Source: Firmicutes bacterium UBA3572
GTDB taxonomy: Bacteria > Bacillota > Desulfotomaculia > Desulfotomaculales > Desulforudaceae
Direction: 5' to 3'
Assembly: GCA_002375985.1 (NCBI GenBank)
Contig: DFNH01000016.1
Coordinates: 86,301-150,300, forward strand
DNA: 64,000 bases
Both the position numbers and the translations under genes were made by a program. The notes below the pieces were generated by a model. That model was given only the letters and a program-made list of their open reading frames with translations, did not search any database and had not been told where the DNA came from. Below, piece by piece: positions 26,023 through 34,910 of this stretch. Position 1 is the first letter of the stretch. Each line of letters starts with the position of its first letter.

Positions 26023-28035
26023 GTGACCCTTGAAGAAGCACGGGCGCGCGTGGAGGAACTGCGCCGCCAGATCGAATATCACGATTACCGTTACTATGTT
26101 TTGGACGATCCCGAAATCGAGGACGCCGAATACGACCAGTTGATGCGCGCGCTGATCGAACTGGAGTCCGCTTTTCCCGAACTGGTAACGCCCGATTCAC
26201 CGACCCAGCGTGTCGGCGGACAGCCGCGCGCGGACCTGCCTGCGGTGCGTCACCGGGCGCCCATGCTCAGCCTGGCCAATGCGTTTACGGAGGCCGACCT
26301 GCGGGATTTTGACCGCCGGGTGCGGGCGGCGCTGCCCGGCGAGCCGGTGGAATACGTGGTCGAGTTGAAGTTTGACGGCGTGGCCGTTTCGCTGACTTAC
26401 CAGGATGGCCGGTTTGTTCAGGGGGCTACCCGGGGTGACGGGGAAACCGGCGAAGATGTAACGCCTAACCTGCGTACCCTGCGGTCGTTGCCCCTGCGTC
26501 TGCGTGTAGCGTCTCCCGGCACGCTGGAGGTGCGGGGCGAGGTGTATATGACCAAGAAGGCCTTCGCCAGGCTGAATGAACAACGGGAGGAGGCCGGGCT
26601 GCCGCTTTTCGCCAACCCCCGAAACGGGGCCGCCGGCTCTTTGCGCCAGCTTGACCCCCGCAAGACGGCCGAGCGGTGTCTTGATCTGTGGGTGTACGGT
26701 ATTGGCTACGCAGAGGGCTTAAGATTTGGGCGTCACAGTGAAGCCCTGGCGTGGTTACGAGAAGCCGGATTTAGGGTCAACGAGCATATACGCACCCTGG
26801 CCACTGTGGATGATGTTCTGGAATATATTGATTGGTGGCGGGACCGGCGGTTTACACTGCCTTACGTTATCGATGGCCTGGTGATCAAAGTGGACCGGCT
26901 GGATCAACAAGAGCGCCTGGGCGCGACGCTTAAGAGCCCGCGCTGGGCGGTGGCTTTCAAATATCCCCCCGAACAGGCTGAAACCACGGTGGAAGACATC
27001 ATCATCCGCGTCGGGCGTACCGGGGTGTTGACGCCGACCGCCGTCTTTCGCCCGGTGCAACTCGCCGGCACGACGGTCAGCCGGGCGGCTTTGCACAACG
27101 AGGACCTGATACGCGCCAAAGACATCCGGATTGGCGACCGGGTGGTGATTCACAAGGCCGGCGACATTATCCCCGAGGTTTTAAGATCCAGACCCGAACT
27201 ACGCACCGGGGCGGAACGGGAGTTTACTATGCCGGACAACTGTCCGGAATGCGGCACGCGCGCAAGCCGCGTAGCCGGAGAAGCCGGGGTGTACTGTCCT
27301 AACGTGGCCTGTCCCGCAAGACTCCGGGAGAGCATCCTGCATTTCGTCTCCCGCGGCGCCATGGACATCAACGGCCTGGGTCCGGCGGTGATCCAGCAAC
27401 TGTTGGACCGCGGCCTGGTGGCGGATCCGGCCGACCTCTACACCCTGACGCGGGAAGACCTGGTCGGCCTGGAGCGTGTCGGCCCGAAGCTGGCAGACAA
27501 GCTCCTGGCCGCGATCCAGAAAAGCAAGGAAAACTCCTTGGCGCGGCTGATTGTGGCGCTGGGAATCCGGCACGTGGGCGAACGGGCGGCACAGCTTTTG
27601 GCGGAACGTTTCGGTTCCCTGGCCGAGTTGATGGCCGCCGACCGGGATGAGCTGATGGCGGTGCCGGACATTGGTCCCAAAATCGCTGACAGCGTGATCA
27701 ACTTTTTTGCGCGCGAAGAAAACCGCCGGGTGGTGGAAAAGCTGGTGGCCGCCGGCGTGAATACGGTCGAAAAAAGGTCTGCGGTTACTCCGAACGGACC
27801 GCTTGCCGGCAAAAGCTTCGTTTTGACCGGTAAGCTGGAAGAATTTACCCGGCACGAGGCCGGTGAAATCATCAAAAAGCTGGGAGGCCGTGTTGTTTCC
27901 AGCGTCAGCCGCCACACCGACTACGTGGTCGTGGGCCGTGACCCGGGCAGCAAATATGATAAGGCGGTTAAGCTTGGCGTTAGAATTCTCACCGAACCCG
28001 AGTTTAAACGGCTAATTGCCAATCAGACTCCTTAA
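26023..28035 (+). CDS. ligA: NAD-dependent DNA ligase
   Basis: Seals nicks with NAD as cofactor. It has the N-terminal Ia domain (YHDYRYYVLDDPEIEDAEYD), the adenylated lysine in VELKFDGVAV (Lys116), the OB domain and a four-cysteine zinc finger at about residues 407-431 (CPECGTRA to CPNVACPARL). Helix-hairpin-helix repeats follow, and a C-terminal BRCT domain runs from about residue 592. 670 residues, the standard size. The GTG start has GGGAGGTGG upstream. A terminator follows. Confidence 0.97.
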   Translation: MTLEEARARVEELRRQIEYHDYRYYVLDDPEIEDAEYDQLMRALIELESAFPELVTPDSPTQRVGGQPRADLPAVRHRAPMLSLANAFTEADLRDFDRRVRAALPGEPVEYVVELKFDGVAVSLTYQDGRFVQGATRGDGETGEDVTPNLRTLRSLPLRLRVASPGTLEVRGEVYMTKKAFARLNEQREEAGLPLFANPRNGAAGSLRQLDPRKTAERCLDLWVYGIGYAEGLRFGRHSEALAWLREAGFRVNEHIRTLATVDDVLEYIDWWRDRRFTLPYVIDGLVIKVDRLDQQERLGATLKSPRWAVAFKYPPEQAETTVEDIIIRVGRTGVLTPTAVFRPVQLAGTTVSRAALHNEDLIRAKDIRIGDRVVIHKAGDIIPEVLRSRPELRTGAEREFTMPDNCPECGTRASRVAGEAGVYCPNVACPARLRESILHFVSRGAMDINGLGPAVIQQLLDRGLVADPADLYTLTREDLVGLERVGPKLADKLLAAIQKSKENSLARLIVALGIRHVGERAAQLLAERFGSLAELMAADRDELMAVPDIGPKIADSVINFFAREENRRVVEKLVAAGVNTVEKRSAVTPNGPLAGKSFVLTGKLEEFTRHEAGEIIKKLGGRVVSSVSRHTDYVVVGRDPGSKYDKAVKLGVRILTEPEFKRLIANQTP

Positions 28036-28069
28036 GGGCGCACCGCCAGTCAATCTTTCCATGTGCTTT

Positions 28070-28094
28070 GTCACCGGCGCAAAAACCCGGTGAC
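28070..28094 (+). terminator. Terminator after ligA
   Basis: GTCACCGG pairs perfectly with CCGGTGAC across a 9-base loop and is followed by CACTTTTTCC. Confidence 0.75.
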
Positions 28095-28123
28095 CACTTT
28101 TTCCTGCTATAAATGCGTACCGG

Positions 28124-28168
28124 CCCGGGCACTCTGAGTCTAAGAGAGGGGGAATCAGAGTGCCAGGG
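28124..28168 (+). promoter_or_regulatory. Hairpin enclosing the spoIVB ribosome site and start codon
   Basis: GGCACTCTGA at 28128-28137 is perfectly complementary to TCAGAGTGCC at 28155-28164. One mismatch further out, CCC (28124-28126) pairs with GGG (28166-28168). The 3' arm contains the GTG start codon (28160-28162) and the 17-base loop contains the AGAGGGGG ribosome site. A TATAAA at 28108-28113 could start transcription just before the hairpin. Such a fold could limit initiation of spoIVB. The pairing is seen; the regulatory role is inferred. Confidence 0.6.
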
Positions 28169-29482
28169 TCCGGTAGAAAGAGAATGCACCAGTTTTTATT
28201 TGTTTTTTTTGCTATTGTGCTCCTTATTGGCTGCTTTACACCCTTTTCACGTAATTTTTTTGGCTTACCCGCCTACCAACATGTATTGGTCGGAGAACCA
28301 CTAGCCCCTTCGTTCAACTTGCCCACCAGACTTGATCGTGTCTTGCAATGGCAGGTCGGTCGCCCGGCATACACCGGGGTACTGCTTTCCGACCGTGTGC
28401 CGGTGGTGCAGCGGGCCGGGGAGTATTTTGTCAGCCTGAAGCTTTTTGGTTTAATTCCTCTGCGGCACATGATGGTGGTTGCGGTTCCGGAAGTGAAGGT
28501 TGTTCCTGGGGGCCAGTCGATCGGCGTGTTGCTTCATTCGGAAGGGGTGATGGTGGTAGGGGAAGCGCCGATCCAGTTTCCAGGTGGTCAGGCCTACAGC
28601 CCGGCACAGCGCGCCGGCATTCAGGAAGGCGATATAATCCTGGCCATCAATGGTCAACAAGTGTATAACGAGGCCGATATTCGGGAAATTATCAACGAAG
28701 TCGGCGGGGCGGGCGAGAAGCTGGATGTGCGCGTGAAGAGAAACGGGTGCGAGTTCCATGTGTACATAAATCCCGGGTACTGTCAAAAGACCGGGCGGTA
28801 CCGGGTCGGATTACTGGTCAGGGACAGTACGGCCGGGGTGGGAACGTTAACCTTTTACGAACCGGAAAGCAGGTTCTACGGAGCCCTTGGACACCTTATC
28901 ACCGATATGCGAACATCTAAAGGAATGGAACTGAGAGACGGTAGTATCATCGAAGCTGAAATCCGGGGCATTCGCCCGGGAACGCGGGGCCGCCCCGGGG
29001 AAAAACTCGGCGTCTTTTCGGACCGCCCTTTGCTGTCGGGCTCCATAGAACAAAACACGGTTTACGGTATCTTTGGCACCATGGATGGTGAGCCGAACAA
29101 TCCACTTTACCAGACACCCGTACCCGTGGGCTTGTTGCATCACATCCGCCCCGGCCCGGCCGAGATGCTGACCGTGCTCCGCGGTTGTGAAATTGAGCGT
29201 TTCGCTTTGGTAATTGAAGAAGTGCGGCCGGAGGCCGTCGCGGACGGAAAAGGCCTGGTCATCAGGGTCACCGACGAGCGCCTGCTCCGGGGACCCGGCG
29301 GCATTATCCAAGGTATGAGTGGTAGCCCCATCTTGCAAAACGGGCGGGTGGTGGGGGCCGTAACCCACGTGTTTATCAACAATCCGGCCCGGGGTTACGG
29401 GGTGCCGTTGGAGTGGATGCTGCGCGAATGCGGTTTGCTGCGTCCAACCAACAACCTGCCGGAATTGCGGCAGGCGAGTTGA
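28160..29482 (+). CDS. spoIVB: SpoIVB serine peptidase (sporulation sigma-K checkpoint)
   Basis: Secreted from the forespore to trigger processing of pro-sigma-K in the mother cell. One N-terminal membrane anchor (FLFVFFAIVLLIGCF) is followed by a PDZ domain around residues 143-200 (SPAQRAGIQEGDIILAINGQ). The S55 peptidase domain has the catalytic His in GALGHLITD near residue 243 and the catalytic Ser in GMSGSPI near residue 387. It is 440 residues from GTG 28160, with AGGGGG about 8 bases upstream; ATG 28184 is the alternative. It lies just before spo0A, the standard Firmicute order. Confidence 0.95.
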   Translation: MPGSGRKRMHQFLFVFFAIVLLIGCFTPFSRNFFGLPAYQHVLVGEPLAPSFNLPTRLDRVLQWQVGRPAYTGVLLSDRVPVVQRAGEYFVSLKLFGLIPLRHMMVVAVPEVKVVPGGQSIGVLLHSEGVMVVGEAPIQFPGGQAYSPAQRAGIQEGDIILAINGQQVYNEADIREIINEVGGAGEKLDVRVKRNGCEFHVYINPGYCQKTGRYRVGLLVRDSTAGVGTLTFYEPESRFYGALGHLITDMRTSKGMELRDGSIIEAEIRGIRPGTRGRPGEKLGVFSDRPLLSGSIEQNTVYGIFGTMDGEPNNPLYQTPVPVGLLHHIRPGPAEMLTVLRGCEIERFALVIEEVRPEAVADGKGLVIRVTDERLLRGPGGIIQGMSGSPILQNGRVVGAVTHVFINNPARGYGVPLEWMLRECGLLRPTNNLPELRQAS

Positions 29483-29515
29483 GACAGCAAATTTGCCCCG
29501 TGAAAATAACTCACA

Positions 29516-29535
29516 ATTGCGCGGTAAAGCGCAAT
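29516..29535 (+). terminator. Terminator after spoIVB
   Basis: ATTGCGC pairs with GCGCAAT across a 6-base loop, followed by CTGGCTTTTAATTT. Confidence 0.6.
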
Positions 29536-29579
29536 CTGGCTTTTAATTTCTAATGCTCGTTTAAATTCTTTTGAGTCTA

Positions 29580-29607
29580 GCAGGATATTTTTGCCTGCCC
29601 GTCGAAC
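29580..29607 (+). promoter_or_regulatory. Sigma-H-like promoter of spo0A, overlapping a near-consensus 0A box
   Basis: GCAGGATAT at 29580-29588 fits the sigma-H -35 consensus RnAGGAwWW. After 12 bases, GTCGAAC at 29601-29607 fits RnnGAAT except for the last base. The same stretch reads CGTCGAA (29600-29606), one mismatch from the Spo0A box TGTCGAA. Transcription would start about 55 bases before the ATG. Sigma-H control and autoregulation of spo0A are known in Bacillus; here they are inferred from the match. Confidence 0.6.
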
Positions 29608-29666
29608 CAATGCTCAGCAACTCAGGTTACTCGAAACGAATTTCAATTGGGGGGGCGGGCGTATAT

Positions 29667-30437
29667 ATGGCGGGAGAAACAATCAGTATTCTAATTGCCG
29701 ATGATAACCGGGAATTCTGCGAGACTTTAAAGGATTTTCTGCAGCAGCAGGAAGGCTTTGAGCTGGTCGGAGTGGCACACAATGGTACGGAAGCAGTCGA
29801 CTACATAGAACAAACAAAACCGGATGTAGTGGTGCTGGATATCATTATGCCGCATCTGGATGGCATCGGGGTCCTGGAAAAACTGGCGTCGAGCCAAATG
29901 GTTCGCAGGCCCAAGATCGTGATGCTAACAGCCTTTGGGCAGCAGAATATTACCCAAAGGGCGGTCGAACTTGGAGCCGACTACTATATTTTAAAACCTT
30001 TTGATTTTACGGTGTTGGCCACGCGGATCCGGCAATTGGCTGACGGGGTAAGTGTTACGCCTTACGTCACCGCGGTTAAGGAAAGGAACCTCGACGTGGC
30101 CGTAACCAATATTGTTCATGAAATGGGGGTACCGGCACACATTAAAGGTTATCATTACCTGCGGGACGCGATATTAATGGTGATCGACGAGATCAGTCTT
30201 TTAGGTGCGGTCACCAAGGAACTGTACCCCATGATCGCCCAGAAGTACAACACCACCCCCAGCCGGGTCGAACGGGCTATCCGGCACGCCATCGAGCTGG
30301 CCTGGGACCGGGGAAATGTAGAAATGATGAACAAGTTTTTTGGCTACACCATCAACCTGGAGCGTGGCAAGCCCACTAATTCGGAATTCATTGCGATGAT
30401 CGCGGATAAACTCCGTATCGAAGCCAAGGTTAGTTAA
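29667..30437 (+). CDS. spo0A: Sporulation master regulator Spo0A
   Basis: Response regulator that commits the cell to sporulation. The N-terminal receiver domain has the acidic pair in LIADDN (residues 12-13), the phosphorylated Asp in VVLDIIMPHLDG near residue 58 and the conserved Lys in ILKPFD near residue 109. The C-terminal DNA-binding domain ends in the nearly invariant TPSRVERAIRHAIE and GKPTNSEFIAMIADKL. 256 residues from ATG 29667. A terminator follows. With spoIVB, it shows the organism is a spore former. Confidence 0.97.
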   Translation: MAGETISILIADDNREFCETLKDFLQQQEGFELVGVAHNGTEAVDYIEQTKPDVVVLDIIMPHLDGIGVLEKLASSQMVRRPKIVMLTAFGQQNITQRAVELGADYYILKPFDFTVLATRIRQLADGVSVTPYVTAVKERNLDVAVTNIVHEMGVPAHIKGYHYLRDAILMVIDEISLLGAVTKELYPMIAQKYNTTPSRVERAIRHAIELAWDRGNVEMMNKFFGYTINLERGKPTNSEFIAMIADKLRIEAKVS

Positions 30438-30459
30438 CGAGAAATTAAGTACTCAAAAA

Positions 30460-30480
30460 CCTGGTGGTAACGCCGCCAGG
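30460..30480 (+). terminator. Terminator after spo0A
   Basis: CCTGGTGG pairs with CCGCCAGG across a 5-base loop and is followed directly by TTTTTATATC. A second hairpin, CCCTAAAA with TTTTAGGG (30492-30512), lies just downstream. Confidence 0.9.
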
Positions 30481-30612
30481 TTTTTATATCGCCCTAAAAA
30501 CTGGTTTTAGGGAGCTTGGCGGACCGGTTGCCGTTCGGGGGCTACTTGATCCCTGCCGGGAGGACGTACTATACTCATTGACAATGATTGGATCTAGGCA
30601 GGTCTATTACAC

Positions 30613-31740
30613 ATGGTCGTAATCAGGGGGCGGGCCCGGATTGACCGCCGTACTAAAAACCTGATAAAGCGCTTAGAGCCCCAGGACATCGCCGTGATTG
30701 ATCACGACGGAATCGACAAGCTGGCCGCCGAGGGGTTGGTGGCCTCCCGTGTGAAGGCCGTGATTAACTGCGGTTCTTCGGTCAGCAGCGAATATCCTAA
30801 TGCCGGGCCGTCTATTATCGTCGGTGCCGGCATCTACCTATTGGATAAAGTCGGTTCCGAGTTGATGGACCGGATCTCCGAGGGCGCCTTGCTGGAAATC
30901 TTGGGGGATAAAATCTATCACGAGGGTCGGCTGGTGGGCCAGGGGCAGGTGCTGACGCCGGAGATTATTGAGGATGCCCTCGAAAAATCCCGGGCGCAGA
31001 TGGATGCCGTCTTGGCGCGGTTTGTCGAAAACACCCTGGTATACGCGCGCCGTGAGGTTGGTCTTTTGTCCGGAAGCCAGATTGCCCTACCGGAGATCGA
31101 TACCGACCTTAAGGGCCGGCACGCGCTGGTAGTCGTGCGGGGGGATAACTACCGGGAAGATCTGCAGACCATCCGCTCCTACATCCACGAAATGCGCCCG
31201 GTGTTGATCGGCGTGGATGGGGGCGCCGACGCTCTCCTCGAGTTCGGACTCCGCCCGGACATCGTGATCGGTGACATGGATAGTGTGTCCGATCGGGCCT
31301 TGCTGGCGGCGCGTGAAATTGTTGTCCACGCCTATCCTAACGGCCGCGCGCCCGGTCTGGAGCGGGTGAAGCGGCTGGGTCTGCCGAACAAGATTTTCGC
31401 GGTGCCGGGTACTTCAGAGGATGCCGCGATGCTTTTGGCCTACGAAAAGGGTGCCGACCTGATCGTGGCGGTTGGTACCCACTCCAACCTGTTCGATTTC
31501 TTGGAGAAGGGACGCAAAGGGATGGCCAGTACTTTTCTAGTGCGGCTGAAAGTGGGATCCCGTCTGATCGATGCCCGCGGCGTTTCCCAGCTCTACCGCC
31601 GCTCGCTGCGGCCCAGACACGTAGCCGTAATTGTACTCGCGGCCTCCCTGCCGCTGGTGGCCGTGCTTATGCTGACTCCCGCCACCCGCGAGATCCTGTG
31701 GCTTTTGTATATCCAATTGCGGGTAATTTTAGGGATTTGA
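30613..31740 (+). CDS. steA: SteA-like putative cytokinetic ring protein
   Basis: A 375-residue protein with a thiamin-pyrophosphokinase-like core (IGVDGGADALLEFGLRPDIVIGDMDS). An N-terminal region contains INCGSSVSSEYPNAGP, and a single membrane segment lies near the C-terminus (HVAVIVLAASLPLVAVLML). This matches SteA, which with SteB affects septum and wall assembly in actinobacteria. It is probably not a true thiamin kinase, since it lacks the usual C-terminal half of that enzyme. ATG start. It is followed 11 bases later by steB, supporting a two-protein unit. Confidence 0.8.
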   Translation: MVVIRGRARIDRRTKNLIKRLEPQDIAVIDHDGIDKLAAEGLVASRVKAVINCGSSVSSEYPNAGPSIIVGAGIYLLDKVGSELMDRISEGALLEILGDKIYHEGRLVGQGQVLTPEIIEDALEKSRAQMDAVLARFVENTLVYARREVGLLSGSQIALPEIDTDLKGRHALVVVRGDNYREDLQTIRSYIHEMRPVLIGVDGGADALLEFGLRPDIVIGDMDSVSDRALLAAREIVVHAYPNGRAPGLERVKRLGLPNKIFAVPGTSEDAAMLLAYEKGADLIVAVGTHSNLFDFLEKGRKGMASTFLVRLKVGSRLIDARGVSQLYRRSLRPRHVAVIVLAASLPLVAVLMLTPATREILWLLYIQLRVILGI

Positions 31741-31751
31741 GGGGAACAATA

Positions 31752-32624
31752 ATGATTATTGACCTCCGCTACCATATTGTTTCGCTGGTGGCTGTGTTTT
31801 TGGCGCTCGGGATCGGCATCCTGGTGGGCGGTTCGATTCTCGGTGTGGATACCTTGGCCAGCCAACAGGAGTTGATCGCGGAGCGACTCGAGAACCACCT
31901 GAATGAACTGCGGGAGGAAAACCGGGCGGTGCGGGCCGAGCTGGCCCTGCTGGAAAACGAAATCAGTATCTATGCCCAGTTCCACAAGGATATTCTTCCT
32001 TTGTTGGTGGCCGGACGGCTGGAAGGGAAGCAGGTGGCTATCGTGGAGATCAACAGGCAGCCGTTAGAGCACAACCTGGTGAGTTTAATGGAAACGGCCG
32101 GCGCGCACGTGGTCTCGGTTACGACGATTTCAAACGGCTTGGATCCCGTGGGACACGAAAAGGAGCTGTTGGCCCTGGGTGCTTGGCCGCAAGCCTCGTT
32201 GGATCAGTTGCCCAGCCTCTTGGCCGGGGCGATCGCCCAGTCCATTGTGGAGGGGCAAACGCCGCTGGTGGCCTACCTGGTGGACAAGCAGTTGATCAGC
32301 GTTGTCGGTGAGTACGGCGATCCCTTAGACGCCGTTGTGCTGATCGGCGGCGGTGGTGACGCGGAGGCCTTACCGCCGGTGCGGGCGCTCGGTTTTCCGA
32401 TGATCGAACGGCTTCAGGAATACGGATTACGGATCTGTGGCGTCGAGGAACGGGAGGCGGCGGTGTCGGCGATTAAAGACTATCAGGTTAAGTTGAGCTG
32501 TACGGTGGACAATATTGATACCGTTCCGGGGCAGTTCGCCCTGGTCCAGATTTTGGCCGGGCAGGAAGGTCATTTCGGGGTGAAAGAGACGGCGCAGCGG
32601 TTGGTCCCGCTCCCGGAAGAATGA
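31752..32624 (+). CDS. steB: SteB-like membrane-anchored protein (often annotated copper transporter MctB)
   Basis: A 290-residue protein with one N-terminal membrane segment (YHIVSLVAVFLALGIGILVGG). It is followed by a coiled coil at about residues 35-75 (rich in L/E/R heptads) and an extracytoplasmic domain with LIGGGGDAEALPP. The MIIDLRYHIVSL start is the hallmark of the SteB/MctB family. The copper-transport name comes from a mycobacterial homologue; pairing with steA argues for a role in envelope or division. The ATG at 31752 has AGGGGAAC upstream. Confidence 0.78.
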   Translation: MIIDLRYHIVSLVAVFLALGIGILVGGSILGVDTLASQQELIAERLENHLNELREENRAVRAELALLENEISIYAQFHKDILPLLVAGRLEGKQVAIVEINRQPLEHNLVSLMETAGAHVVSVTTISNGLDPVGHEKELLALGAWPQASLDQLPSLLAGAIAQSIVEGQTPLVAYLVDKQLISVVGEYGDPLDAVVLIGGGGDAEALPPVRALGFPMIERLQEYGLRICGVEEREAAVSAIKDYQVKLSCTVDNIDTVPGQFALVQILAGQEGHFGVKETAQRLVPLPEE

Positions 32625-32639
32625 CGGGGGTAAAGGAGT

Positions 32640-33341
32640 GTGTCTCAAGACGGGGTAAGTGTGATCATCCCGGCCTACAACGAGGGTTCGCGCATCGCCC
32701 AAACGGTTGGCGCCTTGCAGGACTTGCCGTTGGTGTCCGAAACTATCGTGGTGGATGATGGTTCCACCGACGATACCGCCACCCAAGCCCGTAAGGCCGG
32801 CGCCACGGTGCTGTCTCTGCCAAAAAACGCGGGCAAGGGTGCCGCCTTAAACGCCGGCATCAGCAAAGCCGGCGGGACGGTGATCGTGCTTTTGGACGCC
32901 GACCTGGGAGAAACGGCCGTCGAAGCGGAAAAACTGATTCTTCCCGTTCTCGACGGCCGGGCTGATCTGACCATTGCCCGCTTCCCGGGCGCGCGGCGCC
33001 GGGGTGGGTTTGGGTTGGTCAAAGGTTTGGCCCGGGCGGGTATTCGGTACTACACGGGCTTGGAAATGCAAAGCCCGATCTCCGGCCAGCGGGCGCTCAG
33101 GCGCGAACTGCTGGAACAACTGCTGCCCTTGGCGGCAGGGTACGGTGTGGAGGTGGAAATGACCATTAAGGCGGCCCGGCTCGGCTACCGCATCCTGGAG
33201 GTTCCGGTAGCGATGCGACACCGCGAAACCGGTCGGGATCTGCGGGGTTTTGCGCACCGGGGCCGCCAATTTCGGGACATTGCCGTGGCGCTCTGGCGTT
33301 GCCGCGGCCAATTACGGAAGGCAGACGGTAAGGTGAAGTGA
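32640..33341 (+). CDS. Family 2 glycosyltransferase
   Basis: GT-A fold glycosyltransferase of 233 residues. It starts with VSVIIPAYNEGSRIAQTV, has the nucleotide-binding VDDGSTDDT and NAGKGAALNAGI segments and the DxD-type LLDADLGET. The late GYGVEVEMTIKAARLGYRI and H-R-E-T-G segment resemble polyprenyl-phosphate or glucosyl-transfer enzymes. No membrane segment. GTG start with AAAGGAG. It overlaps the following MraY-like gene by four bases, so the two probably work together on a lipid-linked glycan. Donor and acceptor unknown. Confidence 0.85.
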   Translation: MSQDGVSVIIPAYNEGSRIAQTVGALQDLPLVSETIVVDDGSTDDTATQARKAGATVLSLPKNAGKGAALNAGISKAGGTVIVLLDADLGETAVEAEKLILPVLDGRADLTIARFPGARRRGGFGLVKGLARAGIRYYTGLEMQSPISGQRALRRELLEQLLPLAAGYGVEVEMTIKAARLGYRILEVPVAMRHRETGRDLRGFAHRGRQFRDIAVALWRCRGQLRKADGKVK

Positions 33342-34180
33342 GTTTGGAGAGCCTGATTCTCTTCGTACTGGGGCTGGTGGTTGCCGCCCTGATCCTTCCT
33401 TATCTGCGCAGATTCATCATCGCGTTGGGACACGTCCGGCCCAACTACCGCGGAGAAATCATCCCGGCCAGTATGGGTGTGGTTTTCGCGCTTGTCCCGG
33501 CGGTACTGTTTGCCGGTACCTTTGCCGTGCGTCCCGGCGCGGCATATCTGGACCTGGTGCCGGCCTTTTTGCTGGCTACGGGCGGCATGGCTTTTTGGGG
33601 GCTGATCGATGACGTGTATGGTTCCCGGCAGGCCACCGGATTACGGGGTCACCTGGTGCGGTTGCTACGCGGAGAAGTCACCACCGGGGCCCTGAAAGCC
33701 GTCGGCGGGCTGACCATTGCCTTTTTGGTCAGTCTGGCTACCGCGCACGGACCGGAGATCCTGCTCAACACGTTTATCATCGCCCTGGCGGCCAACGCCC
33801 TCAATTTGCTTGACCTGCGGCCAGGACGGGCGGGGAAAGGATTTCTGCTGGCGGGGGGGCTTTTGGCGGCCGCCGCTTGGCCCCACCCGTTCCTGGTGTT
33901 TCCCGCGGCGGTCGGTGGAGCGCTGGTTGCCTATTTGCCGAGCGACCTGCGGGGGCGGGCCATGATGGGGGACGCCGGTAGTAATGCCCTGGGCGTGAGT
34001 CTGGGCCTTACCGCCGCCTGGGTTCTATCCCTGCCCGCCAAGATTGGGTTGCTGGTTTTTCTGGTAGGCTTTCATTTGTTCACCGAACGTTATTCTCTCA
34101 CCGAGGTGATCGCCAACAACCGCTTACTCCGGTTTATTGACCGTTTGGGCCGGACTAGAAGGGAATTCCCCGACCCTTAG
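33338..34180 (+). CDS. MraY/WecA-like phospho-sugar transferase family membrane protein
   Basis: A 280-residue polytopic protein with about eight hydrophobic segments. It has the magnesium-site aspartates in GLIDDVYGSRQATGLRGH, then ANALNLLDLRPGRAGKG and MGDAGSNALG, all positioned as in the polyprenyl-phosphate GlcNAc/MurNAc-1-P transferase family. It is shorter than MraY (about 320) and the N-x-x-N-x-x-D motif is modified (NALNLLDLRPG). It is therefore a divergent paralogue with uncertain activity. Translationally coupled to the GT2 gene. Confidence 0.8.
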   Translation: MSLESLILFVLGLVVAALILPYLRRFIIALGHVRPNYRGEIIPASMGVVFALVPAVLFAGTFAVRPGAAYLDLVPAFLLATGGMAFWGLIDDVYGSRQATGLRGHLVRLLRGEVTTGALKAVGGLTIAFLVSLATAHGPEILLNTFIIALAANALNLLDLRPGRAGKGFLLAGGLLAAAAWPHPFLVFPAAVGGALVAYLPSDLRGRAMMGDAGSNALGVSLGLTAAWVLSLPAKIGLLVFLVGFHLFTERYSLTEVIANNRLLRFIDRLGRTRREFPDP

Positions 34181-34196
34181 CGAATAGCTATCAACC

Positions 34197-34880
34197 GTGG
34201 CACATTTTTTTCCGACCAAAAGGATCAGTATCTTTGTCGGCGCTCTGGGCAGCGGTAAGACCGAGTTGGCCATCAACACCGCGTTGGTTCTGGCCAGAGA
34301 ATGCCTGGTCGCGTTGGTGGACCTGGACGTAATCAATCCCCAGTACCGGGTGCGGATGGTGAAAGAGATGTTGGTCAGCCGCGGTGTGGAAGTGGTGTGC
34401 CCTCCGGACCAACTGCTCCAGGCCGACGTGCCCGCTTTAACCCCTGCGATGCTGGGCGTGCTGTCTCGGGAAGACCGGTACGGGGTGTTCGATGTCGGGG
34501 GCGATGATATCGGCGCCGTTGTTCTGGGCAGTTTTCGGCCCTACCTGCCGGCCGGTCGGTACGCCGTTTATTATGTGGTAAATGCCTGTCGCCCCCATTC
34601 TGCCACCGCCGCTGACATTCACCGGATGATTGACCGTATTGAGCGCGCCGCCCGGGTGGGCGTGGACTACCTGGTTAATAACACCAACCTGGGTTCGGAG
34701 ACCGATCCGGAGACGATAATCGAGGGGCGCCGGATTCTGGACGTCGTGGCGGAGCAGCGGGGGATTCGCGTAGCCTTTACCGGCGTGCGGGCGGACATGG
34801 CTGCGGCGGTGCAAGAGTTGCACGCCGACATTCCTGTCTTCCCCCTGCGTTTGTATATGCGTCCGCCCTGGGAGAAATAG
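34197..34880 (+). CDS. P-loop ATPase linked to the 2-oxoacid oxidoreductase genes
   Basis: A 227-residue P-loop protein. Walker A is GALGSGKTE close to the N-terminus, followed by VALVDLDVINPQYR, which resembles the deviant Walker A' region of MinD/CooC-type ATPases, and VFDVGGDD. GTG start at 34197. It lies 16 bases after the MraY-like gene and 30 bases before the ferredoxin gene of the oxidoreductase cluster. That neighbourhood suggests a maturation or assembly role for an Fe-S or oxidoreductase complex. This is inference; I do not know its function. Confidence 0.7.
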   Translation: MAHFFPTKRISIFVGALGSGKTELAINTALVLARECLVALVDLDVINPQYRVRMVKEMLVSRGVEVVCPPDQLLQADVPALTPAMLGVLSREDRYGVFDVGGDDIGAVVLGSFRPYLPAGRYAVYYVVNACRPHSATAADIHRMIDRIERAARVGVDYLVNNTNLGSETDPETIIEGRRILDVVAEQRGIRVAFTGVRADMAAAVQELHADIPVFPLRLYMRPPWEK

Positions 34881-34910
34881 AAGCTGGTCCATTGAAGGGA
34901 GATGGTGGGG

